DNA of 64,000 nt from an uncultured Candidatus Actinomarinales bacterium. Its GTDB lineage: Bacteria; Actinomycetota; Acidimicrobiia; Actinomarinales; Actinomarinaceae. The first letter of the stretch is position 1; the number at the start of each line of letters is the position of its first letter. Shown here one piece after another: positions 7,986 to 17,620 of the stretch. Made by a program: the position numbers and the translations under genes. Location: the NCBI GenBank assembly GCA_943840565.1, contig CALSUY010000001.1:521094-585093 (forward strand), written 5' to 3'. Below the pieces are notes generated by a model that was not told the DNA's origin, made no database searches, and was given only the letters and a program-made list of their open reading frames with translations.

Positions 7986-9911
7986 CTACTCCTTATACAT
8001 TGCATCAATTTGGTCTTTATATGTTTCGTTAATAACATTTCTTTTTAGTTTAAGTGTAGGTGTTAGTTCCCCACTTGTATCAGTCCACTCTTCTTCTAGA
8101 ATAGTAAATTTTTTAATTTGCTGAACATTAGCTACTTTACTATTTGCTTTATCAATCTGTGATTGTATTGCATCTATAACAATTGGGTTATTATGAAAAG
8201 TCTCAATGTCGTAATCAACAGAGTTTTCTTTTGCCCATTGTTCACTTGTACCCTCTCTATCTAGGACAATTAGAGCAGATAAAAATTTCCGACCGTCTCC
8301 AACCATGCAGATTTGTCCTACAAGTGGGTGTGGTTTAATTAAGTCTTCTAGCTCAACAGGGGCAATGTTTTTACCACCGGATGTGATTATTATTTCTTTT
8401 TTACGACCAATTATCTTTACATAACCATCTTCACCAATTTCAGCCAAGTCTCCAGTGTGTAGCCATCCATCTGAATCAAATGCTTCCTTTGTAGCTTCTT
8501 CCTGCTTATAGTAGCCATTTGTAACATGCCCACCTCTCATGCACAATTCGCCATCTTCAAGAATTTTTATCTCTGTACCAGCAAGTGGGATCCCTACCTT
8601 ACCAATTGGATTGAAAACTTTAGGTATAGGAACGCCTGCAGATTTAAGTTTATTAGTCAACGAGTCAACAGCATTTGTAGCAATCCCAACGGTGGCAGGT
8701 CCTGTATCTTCTGTCATTCCATATATCTCAGTTACGTCTATATGAATTGCATGAAACCATCTTTGTACATCAGGATTCATAGCAGCGGCAGCAGTAACAA
8801 AATATTCAGTATTTTGAATACCTAGTCCCTCTTTAAATTTTGAAAAAACTAATTTATTAAAAACTGTATCTAATATCTTAACTTTTAAGGGTACTTTTTC
8901 TCCACTTTGCTCATACTTGACTCTTTCAAGCCCATTATCAATTGCTTTCAGAGCAAGTTCTGCTTTATCTGATTCGTTTATTTTATTCAACAAGCCAGCC
9001 TGGAATTTTTCCCAAACTCGAGGTACAGCTAAAAATACACTTGGTTGAATTGTTGGCAAAGCCATTGACATGTCCTCTAAAACAGGTACTGGAAATATTT
9101 GTCCAGTTTTATAAATAGCTTGATAATGGTCACCTGCTCTTGCGGCAATATGAGCCATTGGCAAGTAAGAAACAATTCTAGGATGCATAGATGCTGGAAC
9201 TAGCTCTCCAAACAAACTTTCATTTGTCCATAAAACATTTCTGTGTGTGATCATAACCCCTTTTGGATGCCCAGTAGTACCTGAGGTAAATATTAAACAA
9301 GCAAGAGAATCTGGTGTTACAGTTTTGATTGCTTGAACTAGAAGAGAATTGTCTTTTGCATTAATACTTGCACCACGTTCCATTAGTTCGTGATATGAAA
9401 GAACATAATCCTTTTCACTAACTTCTTCAAATCCGTTTATAATGACAATCTTTTCAAGATTTGGACAATTTTTTCTTGCCTTATCTATCTCATTGAATAA
9501 CTCTAAATCACCAGCGATAGCTATCTTTGCTTCCATTAAATTTGCTACATACTCAATTTGTCCAGATTTAAGTTGCTTATAAAGAGTTGAAGGTGTGGCA
9601 CCGGCATGCATAATGGCAAGATCTGCAATGTTATGCTCTTTAGTATTGTTAGACATTATAAATGATGTATCACCAGGATTTAATCCAATATCAATTAATC
9701 CAGAGGCAAGATTGTGAATACTTACTCTATACTCGCTCCATGACATTGCATCCCAAGCTGAATATTCATTATTTGCAGGAGTATTTATTGCAGGAAAATC
9801 TGGATAATCTTCAGCATTTTTATCAATATAATCGATTAAAGTCTTGCCTTCTACTTTCGCATCAATAGATGCAGCCTGATTTTTTAGAAATTCGTGTAGT
9901 TGATTTTGCAT
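7986..9911 (-). CDS. Long-chain acyl-CoA synthetase (AMP-forming)
   Basis: Activates fatty acids to acyl-CoA through an acyl-adenylate. 641 aa, the size of the larger FadD/ACSL-like branch. Motifs: the ATP-binding P-loop FTSGTTGHPKGVM, the YGMTEDTG adenylate motif, the hinge DGWLHTGDL, and GRKKEIIITSGGKN near the C-terminal domain. AGAGGAGA precedes the ATG, so this mRNA has a conventional leader. It leads a same-strand cluster with the SDR and acyl-CoA dehydrogenase. An 8-base inverted repeat lies about 33 bases upstream and could be an operator. Confidence 0.93.
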   Translation of the reverse strand: MQNQLHEFLKNQAASIDAKVEGKTLIDYIDKNAEDYPDFPAINTPANNEYSAWDAMSWSEYRVSIHNLASGLIDIGLNPGDTSFIMSNNTKEHNIADLAIMHAGATPSTLYKQLKSGQIEYVANLMEAKIAIAGDLELFNEIDKARKNCPNLEKIVIINGFEEVSEKDYVLSYHELMERGASINAKDNSLLVQAIKTVTPDSLACLIFTSGTTGHPKGVMITHRNVLWTNESLFGELVPASMHPRIVSYLPMAHIAARAGDHYQAIYKTGQIFPVPVLEDMSMALPTIQPSVFLAVPRVWEKFQAGLLNKINESDKAELALKAIDNGLERVKYEQSGEKVPLKVKILDTVFNKLVFSKFKEGLGIQNTEYFVTAAAAMNPDVQRWFHAIHIDVTEIYGMTEDTGPATVGIATNAVDSLTNKLKSAGVPIPKVFNPIGKVGIPLAGTEIKILEDGELCMRGGHVTNGYYKQEEATKEAFDSDGWLHTGDLAEIGEDGYVKIIGRKKEIIITSGGKNIAPVELEDLIKPHPLVGQICMVGDGRKFLSALIVLDREGTSEQWAKENSVDYDIETFHNNPIVIDAIQSQIDKANSKVANVQQIKKFTILEEEWTDTSGELTPTLKLKRNVINETYKDQIDAMYKE

Positions 9912-9943
9912 ATTCTCCTCTGTGACGATATTTAAATTTTACT

Positions 9944-9987
9944 GGATAATTACAGATTTAACTACTGAATTAGTCTGAAAATTATCC
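9944..9987. repeat. Inverted repeat between malG and the acyl-CoA synthetase gene
   Basis: GGATAATT (9944-9951) and AATTATCC (9980-9987) are perfect 8-base arms, with weaker inner pairing (CAGAT / GTCTG). The repeat covers the malG stop codon and lies just upstream of the acyl-CoA synthetase gene. It could act as a repressor operator for the lipid cluster or as a weak terminator for malG; no T-run supports strong termination. Confidence 0.35.
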
Positions 9988-10848
9988 TTTGACCGAACCA
10001 GCAGTAAGCCCACCGGTTATCTGCTTTTGGAAGAAAATAAATAAAGTTGCAATTGGTGCTGCTGCTAAAACAGATGAAGCTGCGATTACTCCCCAATCAG
10101 CATTAAAGTCATCCACAAAAACTGTATTTATCCCTACTGCAACGGTCCACAAATTTTTATCTTTTAAGAATATGGCAGCAAGAATGTAATCTGAATATAT
10201 TCCAATAAAAGTTATAACAAAAATTACCACAAGTATCGGCCTTGCAAGAGGTGCAATAACTTTAGTAAATATTTGAAAATCGCTAGCTCCGTCTACTTTT
10301 GCGGCTTCGTCTAAAGATGGTGATATTGTGTCCATAAAACCTTTTATTAGCCAAGAATTAAAACCAATTGAACCACCTAAGTAAACAAGAATAAGTCCTA
10401 GGTGTGTACCAAGACCCATAAATGGTAATATGTCGCTTATTTGAAAAAATAAAAGATATATTGCTACAAAAGCTAGGAAAGCTGGGAACATTTGAACAAT
10501 TACTAATGTAAGTAAACTTGCTCTTCTTCCTTTGAATTGAAGTCTAGAAAATGCATAAGCAGCTAAGGTGCCTAATAATACGTTAAATATAGATGCAACA
10601 ATTGCAACTTTATAAGTGTTGTACAACCATCTAAAGTATGGAACAAGTGAATCTCCAGAAAGCTTTTTATAGTGCTTTAGTGTAAAATTATCCGGAATGA
10701 GTTTGGAGTTTGCTAAATTGGCAAAGTCTGCAAAAGAATTTGTAATTACGAATAAGATTGGATAGATAGCAAAAAGTACGAATACAATTCCAACAAGATG
10801 TCGCCATCCATATTCTTTAAACCACTTCACTAAATTAAATGTTCCCAT
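9982..10848 (-). CDS. malG: Maltodextrin ABC transporter permease
   Basis: Inner-membrane permease, 288 aa with six predicted membrane segments. The EAA loop that docks the ATPase is clear: EAAKVDGASDFQIFTKVIAP. The C-terminus KQITGGLTAGSVKG is typical of MalG. It overlaps malF by 14 bases and shares the operon with malF, with malE upstream. The flanking GH13 enzyme and malQ support maltose or maltodextrin as substrate. No ATPase gene (malK/msiK) is in the window, so the energising subunit must be encoded elsewhere. Confidence 0.92.
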   Translation of the reverse strand: MGTFNLVKWFKEYGWRHLVGIVFVLFAIYPILFVITNSFADFANLANSKLIPDNFTLKHYKKLSGDSLVPYFRWLYNTYKVAIVASIFNVLLGTLAAYAFSRLQFKGRRASLLTLVIVQMFPAFLAFVAIYLLFFQISDILPFMGLGTHLGLILVYLGGSIGFNSWLIKGFMDTISPSLDEAAKVDGASDFQIFTKVIAPLARPILVVIFVITFIGIYSDYILAAIFLKDKNLWTVAVGINTVFVDDFNADWGVIAASSVLAAAPIATLFIFFQKQITGGLTAGSVKG

Positions 10849-12424
10849 AAATACGCTCCAAACGTTTCGTGTATCTGAATGAAATAGCAGAAATTAATAA
10901 AACAATTCCAAATATTATTATCGTAACACTAGAAGCTAATCCAAAAAGATTACCTCTTCCACCAGATATAGCTAGACGGTATGAAAAAGAAATTAATATG
11001 TCTGTCCAGCCTACTGCTACTTCACTTCCTATAACAGGTGGCCCCCCACCGGAAAGTAGAAAAATTAATGTAAAATTATTGAAATTGAATGCAAAGGAAC
11101 CAATCAATAATGGTGATATAGAAACCATTAAAAGCGGAAATGTTATTCGCCAAAAAGATTGAACCCCACTTGCTCCATCAACTTTTGCTGCTTCTGTTAA
11201 TTCTTTTGGTATAGACTGCAGAGCTCCAGTAGTTATTAAAAACATATAAGGAAAACCGAGCCATGTGTTAACTAGAAGTACAGCAGCCCTTGCACTTTCT
11301 TTTGTTTTCAACCATTTAATCGGTTCTATATCAAAAAAAGTGTACAGAGGATCTAGCCAGTTATTAATCACACCATAATCTGGATTAAGCAATCCCTTCC
11401 ATACCAGGACTGACACAAACGCAGGTATTGCATATGGCAATATGTATAAAGCTCTGTATATTCTTTTAAACTTAAGTTTTTCTTTGTTTAATGTAATACT
11501 AAGAAGTAAACCAACAGTAAAAGCAAGCAATACTGTAAGTGTTGCAAACTGAAAAGTCCACTTTGTGACTAACTCAAGAGGTCCTCTTATTCGCTGATTA
11601 GAAAAAAGCTTTTTATAGTTTTCAGATCCAACAAAAATTCTCCATCCTGGATCAACTGACTCAGTGTTGCATACGAAATTATCACCATCACTGGAGCAGA
11701 TTTCACCCGTAGAATTATCAATTAAATTATCGTATTCTGACTCATAGGTATAGCGTTGAGATGTGGAAAGAAGTCTTCCAGTGGAAGAACCGAACACAGA
11801 AATTTTATATAATTGAGCACGAGTTGAACTATCTATAACTAATGAAAGTTCTTGTAATTTATTAGCTTTATTTATCTGATCTTTTCCAGCAAGTAGTTTC
11901 AAGCCATCTGGAGTAACAATCTCACCTGATTCGCTTTTTAAAGAAGGTTCATGGGTAGCATAACTAGCTTTATCAATTTCATCTTGTGTTACAGCCTTGC
12001 CAAATAATAATTGGTCTTGAGCTAAATCAGCTGCAAAATAATATTCATCTGTATTATTTTCAAAAATATAGATGTCAAACTCTACTCCTTTTTGGTCATC
12101 AGGTGTGTATGTTCTAGCCTCGAGTAAATCTATAGCTTGTGATTTAGTAAGGATATGACCTGTAGACCAATTAGTAAAAGAAACGTAGGTATTATAAGCT
12201 GCTGGAAAAACAACAAAAGAAAACATAAATATTACTCCTGGAGTAATCCATTTCAAGGCAGCAAATTTATCAGTTAGATATGTGAAGTTAATTAAGAAAG
12301 TTACAAATACTAATACAGTTAATAAAAACCAAGATTCAAAAGTTATTATTAAAGGTATCAAATATATAGATCCTGCATTAAAAATAGCTAGAACTGAGTA
12401 TCTAAGTATCGAAGAGAATTTCAT
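10835..12424 (-). CDS. malF: Maltodextrin ABC transporter permease
   Basis: Second permease subunit, 529 aa, long like enteric MalF. Two or three N-terminal membrane segments are followed by a large extracytoplasmic region (about residues 75-270, the P2-type loop that contacts the binding protein), then the core helices with the EAA loop EAAKVDGASGVQSFWRITFP. The ATG follows a TACTAT box by 6 bases. That box sits just past a terminator-like hairpin after malE, so malFG appears to be transcribed separately as well as by read-through. Confidence 0.92.
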   Translation of the reverse strand: MKFSSILRYSVLAIFNAGSIYLIPLIITFESWFLLTVLVFVTFLINFTYLTDKFAALKWITPGVIFMFSFVVFPAAYNTYVSFTNWSTGHILTKSQAIDLLEARTYTPDDQKGVEFDIYIFENNTDEYYFAADLAQDQLLFGKAVTQDEIDKASYATHEPSLKSESGEIVTPDGLKLLAGKDQINKANKLQELSLVIDSSTRAQLYKISVFGSSTGRLLSTSQRYTYESEYDNLIDNSTGEICSSDGDNFVCNTESVDPGWRIFVGSENYKKLFSNQRIRGPLELVTKWTFQFATLTVLLAFTVGLLLSITLNKEKLKFKRIYRALYILPYAIPAFVSVLVWKGLLNPDYGVINNWLDPLYTFFDIEPIKWLKTKESARAAVLLVNTWLGFPYMFLITTGALQSIPKELTEAAKVDGASGVQSFWRITFPLLMVSISPLLIGSFAFNFNNFTLIFLLSGGGPPVIGSEVAVGWTDILISFSYRLAISGGRGNLFGLASSVTIIIFGIVLLISAISFRYTKRLERIYGNI

Positions 12425-12430
12425 AATTTA

Positions 12431-12436
12431 ATAGTA
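12431..12436 (-). promoter_or_regulatory. Leaderless -10 box for malF
   Basis: TACTAT on the minus strand ends 6 bases before the malF ATG, immediately after the malE terminator. No Shine-Dalgarno sequence lies between. Confidence 0.5.
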
Positions 12437-12438
12437 TC

Positions 12439-12470
12439 AAAAAAATTGGGGCCCATAAGAGCCCCAATTT
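12439..12470 (-). terminator. Rho-independent terminator between malE and malF
   Basis: Perfect 10-base arms AAATTGGGGC (12443-12452 on the plus strand) and GCCCCAATTT (12461-12470) enclose an 8-base loop. Read on the minus strand, the GC-rich stem runs into seven T residues. It would stop most malE transcripts and explain a higher dose of binding protein than of permease. Confidence 0.8.
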
Positions 12471-12488
12471 AATATTTGTATAGATTTA

Positions 12489-13790
12489 TTATCCGCCAGC
12501 TATAGCTGTTCTGACTTGTTCAGCAGCTAATTTCATTGCATCAGTTGCGGAATTAACGGTTACGCCTGTCTCTTCATTAGTACCATACGCTTGGTCTCTA
12601 ATAATTAACATTGCATCACCAACTGGACCCCAAACAGAACCCATTTCTGGAATGTTAGGCATTGGTATACCGTTTGCAGCACTAGCCGCAAATTGAGCTG
12701 CTATAGGATCTGCAGCTTCAACAATAGCAAAAAGTGATTTCGTAGCTGGTAGTCTTGGGTCAGAATTATACATTGATTCTTGTACCTCGACTGTTGCAAA
12801 AAAGTCTAATATAAAACTTTGTGCTAACACCTTATTATCACTAAAAGCAGAGACCATTGCACCACGTACTCCTACGAATGGAGTAGCAGCATTCCCATCA
12901 AACTGTGGAATTAAAGCAACACCGTAATCTACTGCAGAGGCATCTCCTCTTGCCCAAGGACCAGTCATCCAATAAGGGGCTCTACCCTCTTGGAATGCTG
13001 ACATTGATGCACCGTAATCAGTAGAAGCTACTGTACCATCTTTAACTAATGAATCTAAGTATTCCGCTGAAGCTATTGCCTGTGCGTTATCAAGACCAAC
13101 ATCGGATGGATCAAATCCAGCATTAAAAGCAAAAATGTATCCGCCAGATGATCCAAAGAAAGGATGGTTATGGTAGGCATCTCCGCCTCCTCCACCACCA
13201 GGTGCTCCAACACAAAGCTCAGTCCCTGCAGCATCACAGGATGCTTTTACATCAGACCAAGTTGTTGGTACACCATCAACTAAAGCTTTGTTATAAAACA
13301 TAGCGATTGCTTCTGTTGCATATGGAAATCCATAAACTTCTCCACCATAGCTAAAACCTTGTACTCCGACATCAAACAAATCTGAAGCTACTGCTCCAAG
13401 ATCAAGTGGTGCAACCACACCATTAGCAGCTAATTCTCCTACCCAGTCATGAGCACCAAGAAATACATCTGGACCTTCTCCTGCCGGACCAGCTGTCTGT
13501 ACATCGGTTCTGATTTGACCAAAGTCATAAACTACTACTTCGATATCTACACCAGCTGCAGCTTCATAAGCTCCTACGAGAGGGTCTAAAGCAGTTGCTA
13601 CTTTTTCTTCAGCCCAAACCACAAGTTTTACTGGTGGTGGTGAAGTAGTAGCAGGAGCAGCTAATGTTTCTTGAGGTGCTTCTGTTGTCTCAGGAGTGTC
13701 AGATGCAGTATCAGAGCCCCCTCCACAAGCAGTAACAACTAAAGAAAGTAGAACTAAAATTACTAAAAAACGTAATTTATTCTTTTTCAT
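12489..13790 (-). CDS. malE: Maltodextrin-binding lipoprotein
   Basis: Extracellular sugar-binding protein of 433 aa. It has a lipoprotein signal peptide with lipobox VTAC and the modified Cys at residue 22, then a Ser/Thr/Pro/Glu-rich linker (about 23-55) and a solute-binding domain of the MalE family. It starts with a good AGGAGAGA ribosome site, unlike malF. Composition is richer in Ala and Gly than its neighbours, common for abundant exported proteins. The downstream terminator should raise its level over MalFG. Substrate maltodextrin is inferred from the adjacent amylase-type and malQ genes. Confidence 0.92.
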   Translation of the reverse strand: MKKNKLRFLVILVLLSLVVTACGGGSDTASDTPETTEAPQETLAAPATTSPPPVKLVVWAEEKVATALDPLVGAYEAAAGVDIEVVVYDFGQIRTDVQTAGPAGEGPDVFLGAHDWVGELAANGVVAPLDLGAVASDLFDVGVQGFSYGGEVYGFPYATEAIAMFYNKALVDGVPTTWSDVKASCDAAGTELCVGAPGGGGGGDAYHNHPFFGSSGGYIFAFNAGFDPSDVGLDNAQAIASAEYLDSLVKDGTVASTDYGASMSAFQEGRAPYWMTGPWARGDASAVDYGVALIPQFDGNAATPFVGVRGAMVSAFSDNKVLAQSFILDFFATVEVQESMYNSDPRLPATKSLFAIVEAADPIAAQFAASAANGIPMPNIPEMGSVWGPVGDAMLIIRDQAYGTNEETGVTVNSATDAMKLAAEQVRTAIAGG

Positions 13791-13875
13791 TTCTCTCCTT
13801 TATGTGTATTTATATATATCAACGTTAATATAACAACTTTTTAGAAGATTATCTTGGAAAGTTTTCAATTTAAAA

Positions 13876-15804
13876 TTATTTTTCAGAAATAATTATTCCA
13901 ATATCTGTAATATTATCAATCTCTAAATGACCATCATTCAATTGAATAATGCAGTCACCGAAAATCACTTCTGAACTATGTGCATTTGTTGCAATTTTTA
14001 GAGACTTAGTTTTTTTATCCCTATTGATAATGCATAAAAGTGACTCATCTTTTAAAACTCTCCGAAATAAGACTAATTCCTCATTTGATTCAACTAATTC
14101 AAATCTTCCATATTTAAGAATAGGATTTTGATTTTTTATCTTCATAAGTTGTTTTGTGTGTGAAAGTAAATTTATGTTCCAAGTTTCTTCATGGTCCCAT
14201 GGAAATGGTTCCCTATTGAATGGATCATCTGCTCCTGCAAGACCAACTTCATCACCGTAATAAATTCCTGCAATTCCTGGGAAAGTTGCTTGAAGAAATA
14301 TAGCGCCGAACATTCCGTCTACATTGTCCCCACATCTATTAAGAAATCTTTTTACATCATGAGAACTCAATAAATTTTGACATGATGACAATGCTTCAAA
14401 TGAGTACATAGAATATAGATTTGCCAAAGCATGACTGAATTGAGTTGTTGAAGTTCTTTGAGTAGCAAAAAAATCAGTCATAGATTCTCTAAAGGAATAA
14501 TTCATTGTTCCATCAAATCTATCACCTTGAAGCCATTGAGATGTATCTCCAAAAATTTCAGAAATAAGTAAAACATCTTTCTTTGAAGCTACTGCTATTT
14601 CCCTAAAATCTTTCCAAAATGAAAAATCAAGTTCTTTTGCAACGTCCATGCGCCATCCATCAATATCGAAATTTTTAATCCAGTATTCTGTAACATCTAA
14701 TGCCCACTGCCTTGCTTCAGGATTAACTAAATTTACTTTGGGCATGTCTGGAACTCCCCACCAGGCTTTGTAGGATGGCTCGATAATTGGTCCGTCATCT
14801 TCTTTAATTTCAACGGGGACTTTGGTCTCTTCAAAAGTTTTTTCAAGGTAAGTTTTATACTCTTCAGCATTACCATCCCAGCCAACCTTATATGTGTTGG
14901 AATACAAATGAGGTCTATGCTGTAAACGTACAGGATAATCGTATACTGTAAACCAATCTTTATATTCTGATTTATCCCCGTTGGTAATTAAATCCTGGAA
15001 TGCAAAATGTCTTGGATGTACATGATTTAATGAACAATCAATAACAACCTTCATATTTTTTTTATGAGCTTCTTCTATAAGCTTTTTAAAAGCAGCATCT
15101 CCTCCAAATGATTCATCAACTTTGAAATGGTCCCATGAGTCGTACTTATGAGTGCTACCCGAAAGAAAGATTGGATTTAAATATAGAATATTTACACCTA
15201 TGTCAATTAAATAATCTAATTTTTCAATAACGCCGTATAAATCTCCACCATGAAAACCTAATCTTGTAGGTTTACTATTCCAAGGAATTGTATTTGGCGG
15301 ATTTAAAGAACTATCACCATTTCTAAACCTGTCGGTAAAAATTTGGTACATCACTCCCCCGTAAACCCAATCAGGGATTGTATGACGTGTAAAAATATCG
15401 GAGTTATATATCCATTTTTCAGAAGGAGAAATAAAGTTTGCTATACCACTTGTTCCAAAATATAAATTTAGATTATCTACGGTACTGGCAGCAAAGCTGA
15501 ATTTTGATACAGTAGATCTAAACTCTAATTGAAGCTCCCAAAATTTAAATCTATCTGTAGAGGCATAAACTTTTAGCTCTAAAGGTCTTAACAGGTCATC
15601 TTCAAGCAGTAGCCAAAGTTTATCTATTTGAGGTTCTGTATGGACTCGTATTACAGAAGTTCCATCATGTGATATTGAGAAGTATTTTTTATTATTAAAG
15701 TCAAATCGAATATCGTAATGTCCTAAATGAACATCCCCTTCAAAAAAATCAATTTTCTGGGCCTCATCTTTATCAATAAATTCAGGTTGATGATTTTCTA
15801 CCAT
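13876..15804 (-). CDS. GH13 cyclomaltodextrinase / neopullulanase-like enzyme
   Basis: Alpha-amylase superfamily glycosidase, 642 aa. An N-terminal beta-sandwich (about 1-140) precedes the TIM barrel. Conserved regions: DCSLNHVHPRH, DGWRMDVAKE with the nucleophile Asp, LISEIFG with the acid/base Glu, and SSHDVKRF with the third Asp. No signal peptide is seen, so it acts in the cytoplasm on imported maltodextrins or cyclodextrins. It lies upstream of malE on the same strand (85-base gap) and diverges from malQ over 56 bases. The exact bond specificity cannot be called. Confidence 0.9.
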   Translation of the reverse strand: MVENHQPEFIDKDEAQKIDFFEGDVHLGHYDIRFDFNNKKYFSISHDGTSVIRVHTEPQIDKLWLLLEDDLLRPLELKVYASTDRFKFWELQLEFRSTVSKFSFAASTVDNLNLYFGTSGIANFISPSEKWIYNSDIFTRHTIPDWVYGGVMYQIFTDRFRNGDSSLNPPNTIPWNSKPTRLGFHGGDLYGVIEKLDYLIDIGVNILYLNPIFLSGSTHKYDSWDHFKVDESFGGDAAFKKLIEEAHKKNMKVVIDCSLNHVHPRHFAFQDLITNGDKSEYKDWFTVYDYPVRLQHRPHLYSNTYKVGWDGNAEEYKTYLEKTFEETKVPVEIKEDDGPIIEPSYKAWWGVPDMPKVNLVNPEARQWALDVTEYWIKNFDIDGWRMDVAKELDFSFWKDFREIAVASKKDVLLISEIFGDTSQWLQGDRFDGTMNYSFRESMTDFFATQRTSTTQFSHALANLYSMYSFEALSSCQNLLSSHDVKRFLNRCGDNVDGMFGAIFLQATFPGIAGIYYGDEVGLAGADDPFNREPFPWDHEETWNINLLSHTKQLMKIKNQNPILKYGRFELVESNEELVLFRRVLKDESLLCIINRDKKTKSLKIATNAHSSEVIFGDCIIQLNDGHLEIDNITDIGIIISEK

Positions 15805-15860
15805 TTAATACTTTCTAAATCCTAAACATATATTATATACTTTATGTCGAAAGGTTTTTC

Positions 15861-17330
15861 GTGGATATAAGAAAAAGTAGTGGCCTAATTATGCATCCAA
15901 CCTCATTACCAAGTAAGTATGGTATTGGAGACCTAGGTGAGAGTTCAAAATTATTTATTGATTATCTACATGAGACAAAAACCAAAATCTGGCAGGTATT
16001 ACCATTAGGACCAACAGATGAAGTAGAATATTCCCCATATTCGAGTTCATCCTCTGTGTTGGGGAATATAAATCTAATTAACTTAGATAATTTAAAAAAT
16101 ATCCAAGAAAATATTTTTGAAATACCGAAATTTTCAAATCAAATTGTTGATTACAAGAATGTCTATGAATTTAAAGAAAAAATATTTGAAGATATTTCTA
16201 AAAATATAAACATAAATGAAAAATCTTATCAGAACTTTTTAGACAATAAAGTTATTCGAAAACATATAACTTTTTTAACATTAGAAAAAATAAAAAAAGA
16301 AACATGGACCAACTGGAGTGAACAAGAACAAACATACTCAGATCAACTTTTTGAGTATTTAGTTAATAAACATGAATTAGAATTTAAATTTATTCTTTAT
16401 ACACAGTATGAATTTTTTCAACAATGGAATGAATTAAAAAGTTATGCAAATAGTTTGGGAATAAGTATCCTTGGAGACATTCCTATATATGTAAATCATA
16501 ACTCAGCTGATGTTTGGAGTAATAGTTCTCTTTTTGAATTGGATGAGAAAGGAAACATGTCATCTGTTTCTGGTGCAGTACCCGATGATTTCACAGTAGA
16601 AGGACAAATATGGAATACAACTTTATACAACTGGGAAAATAATCGCTCTAACGATTACCAATATTGGATAAACAAACTTCAAAACAACCTAGACAAATTT
16701 GATTACTTGAGAATCGATCATTTTGTTGGTTTTTTCCAATACTGGGCAATACCTATAAATGAGCCAGCATTAAATGGAGAATGGAGAAAAGGTCCATGGA
16801 AAACTTTTTTTGAAGTTGTAAGTAAGCATATATCTATGTCAAAGTTACTCGCTGAAGACCTTGGGGTAGTATTATCCGAAACAGATCAGATATTGAAAGA
16901 ATATAACATACCTGGGATGAAAGTTTTACAACAGAGAATTCCATCTTCAGACAAAAATGATGAAATACACCCTCAGGAATGGGGTGAAGGATTAATCGCA
17001 TACACAGGTACACATGACAGCCCAACAGTTCAACAGTGGCTTGATGAAGCAAATGAAGTTCAAACTCGATATTTTAATAATTACAAAAGTACATTAGATC
17101 TGAGTTTTAAAAATGATGTATGGGATTTTATTTCATTAGTTTGGGAATCTCCCTGCATTCTTTCCATAACAACTGTTCAAGATTTATTAGAACTTGATAA
17201 AAAAGCAAGATTCAATATACCTGGTACCCAAAAAGGGAACTGGACTTGGAGACTTGATGACTTAAAAGAACTTGAAAAAACAATAGAAAATTTGAAAAGT
17301 TTAAACGAAAAAAACTCGAGAATAATTTAA
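15861..17330 (+). CDS. malQ: 4-alpha-glucanotransferase
   Basis: Amylomaltase (GH77) that rearranges maltodextrins and releases glucose, 489 aa. Visible: MHPTSLPSKYGIGDLG at the N-terminus, the LGDIPIYV segment, YLRIDHFVGFFQYWAIP with the catalytic Asp, LAEDLGVV with the acid/base Glu, and YTGTHDSPTVQQW with the third Asp. The start is GTG, with AAAGG 6 bases ahead; no ATG fits. It diverges from the GH13 gene, so both may share a control region, and it overlaps the cytochrome c stop by 4 bases. Confidence 0.95.
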   Translation: MDIRKSSGLIMHPTSLPSKYGIGDLGESSKLFIDYLHETKTKIWQVLPLGPTDEVEYSPYSSSSSVLGNINLINLDNLKNIQENIFEIPKFSNQIVDYKNVYEFKEKIFEDISKNININEKSYQNFLDNKVIRKHITFLTLEKIKKETWTNWSEQEQTYSDQLFEYLVNKHELEFKFILYTQYEFFQQWNELKSYANSLGISILGDIPIYVNHNSADVWSNSSLFELDEKGNMSSVSGAVPDDFTVEGQIWNTTLYNWENNRSNDYQYWINKLQNNLDKFDYLRIDHFVGFFQYWAIPINEPALNGEWRKGPWKTFFEVVSKHISMSKLLAEDLGVVLSETDQILKEYNIPGMKVLQQRIPSSDKNDEIHPQEWGEGLIAYTGTHDSPTVQQWLDEANEVQTRYFNNYKSTLDLSFKNDVWDFISLVWESPCILSITTVQDLLELDKKARFNIPGTQKGNWTWRLDDLKELEKTIENLKSLNEKNSRII

Positions 17331-17617
17331 TACTGGCTTTTTATAAATTCAATTACAAGTGTAACTTCATTGTCGGTAAGTCTCTGGGCAGGCATTGAAC
17401 CCATGCCTTTTGTAATTGTTTGAACCCAATAAGAATCTGACATTTGAGCTGCATTTGAATCTGCCTTCAAACTAGGACCAACCCTCCCAGAGAAATCTGA
17501 ACCATGACAAGCAGAGCACCTAGCTGTATAGACCTCTTCACCTGAGGTCAATTCTGGTATTTCAGTAGATGTACAAGAAGTGAATATTACAAATATTAAA
17601 AAAATTATCCTTTTCAA
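17327..17617 (-). CDS. Small membrane-bound c-type cytochrome
   Basis: 96-aa class I cytochrome c, exported and likely lipid-anchored: the signal sequence ends FTSC (Cys15). The haem motif is CSACH (Cys34, Cys37, His38), and GSMPA supplies the axial Met75. It would carry electrons in the aerobic chain. The start codon is TTG, 3 bases after the tatA stop, with only a weak GAAGAAG upstream, so translation probably depends on coupling to tatA. A Phe at lipobox position -3 is unusual, so a simple membrane anchor is possible. Confidence 0.85.
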   Translation of the reverse strand: MKRIIFLIFVIFTSCTSTEIPELTSGEEVYTARCSACHGSDFSGRVGPSLKADSNAAQMSDSYWVQTITKGMGSMPAQRLTDNEVTLVIEFIKSQY

Positions 17618-17620
17618 GAT

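Noticed and set aside
13791..13875. Catabolite or MalR-type operator upstream of malE
   Set aside because: No convincing palindrome in these 85 bases.
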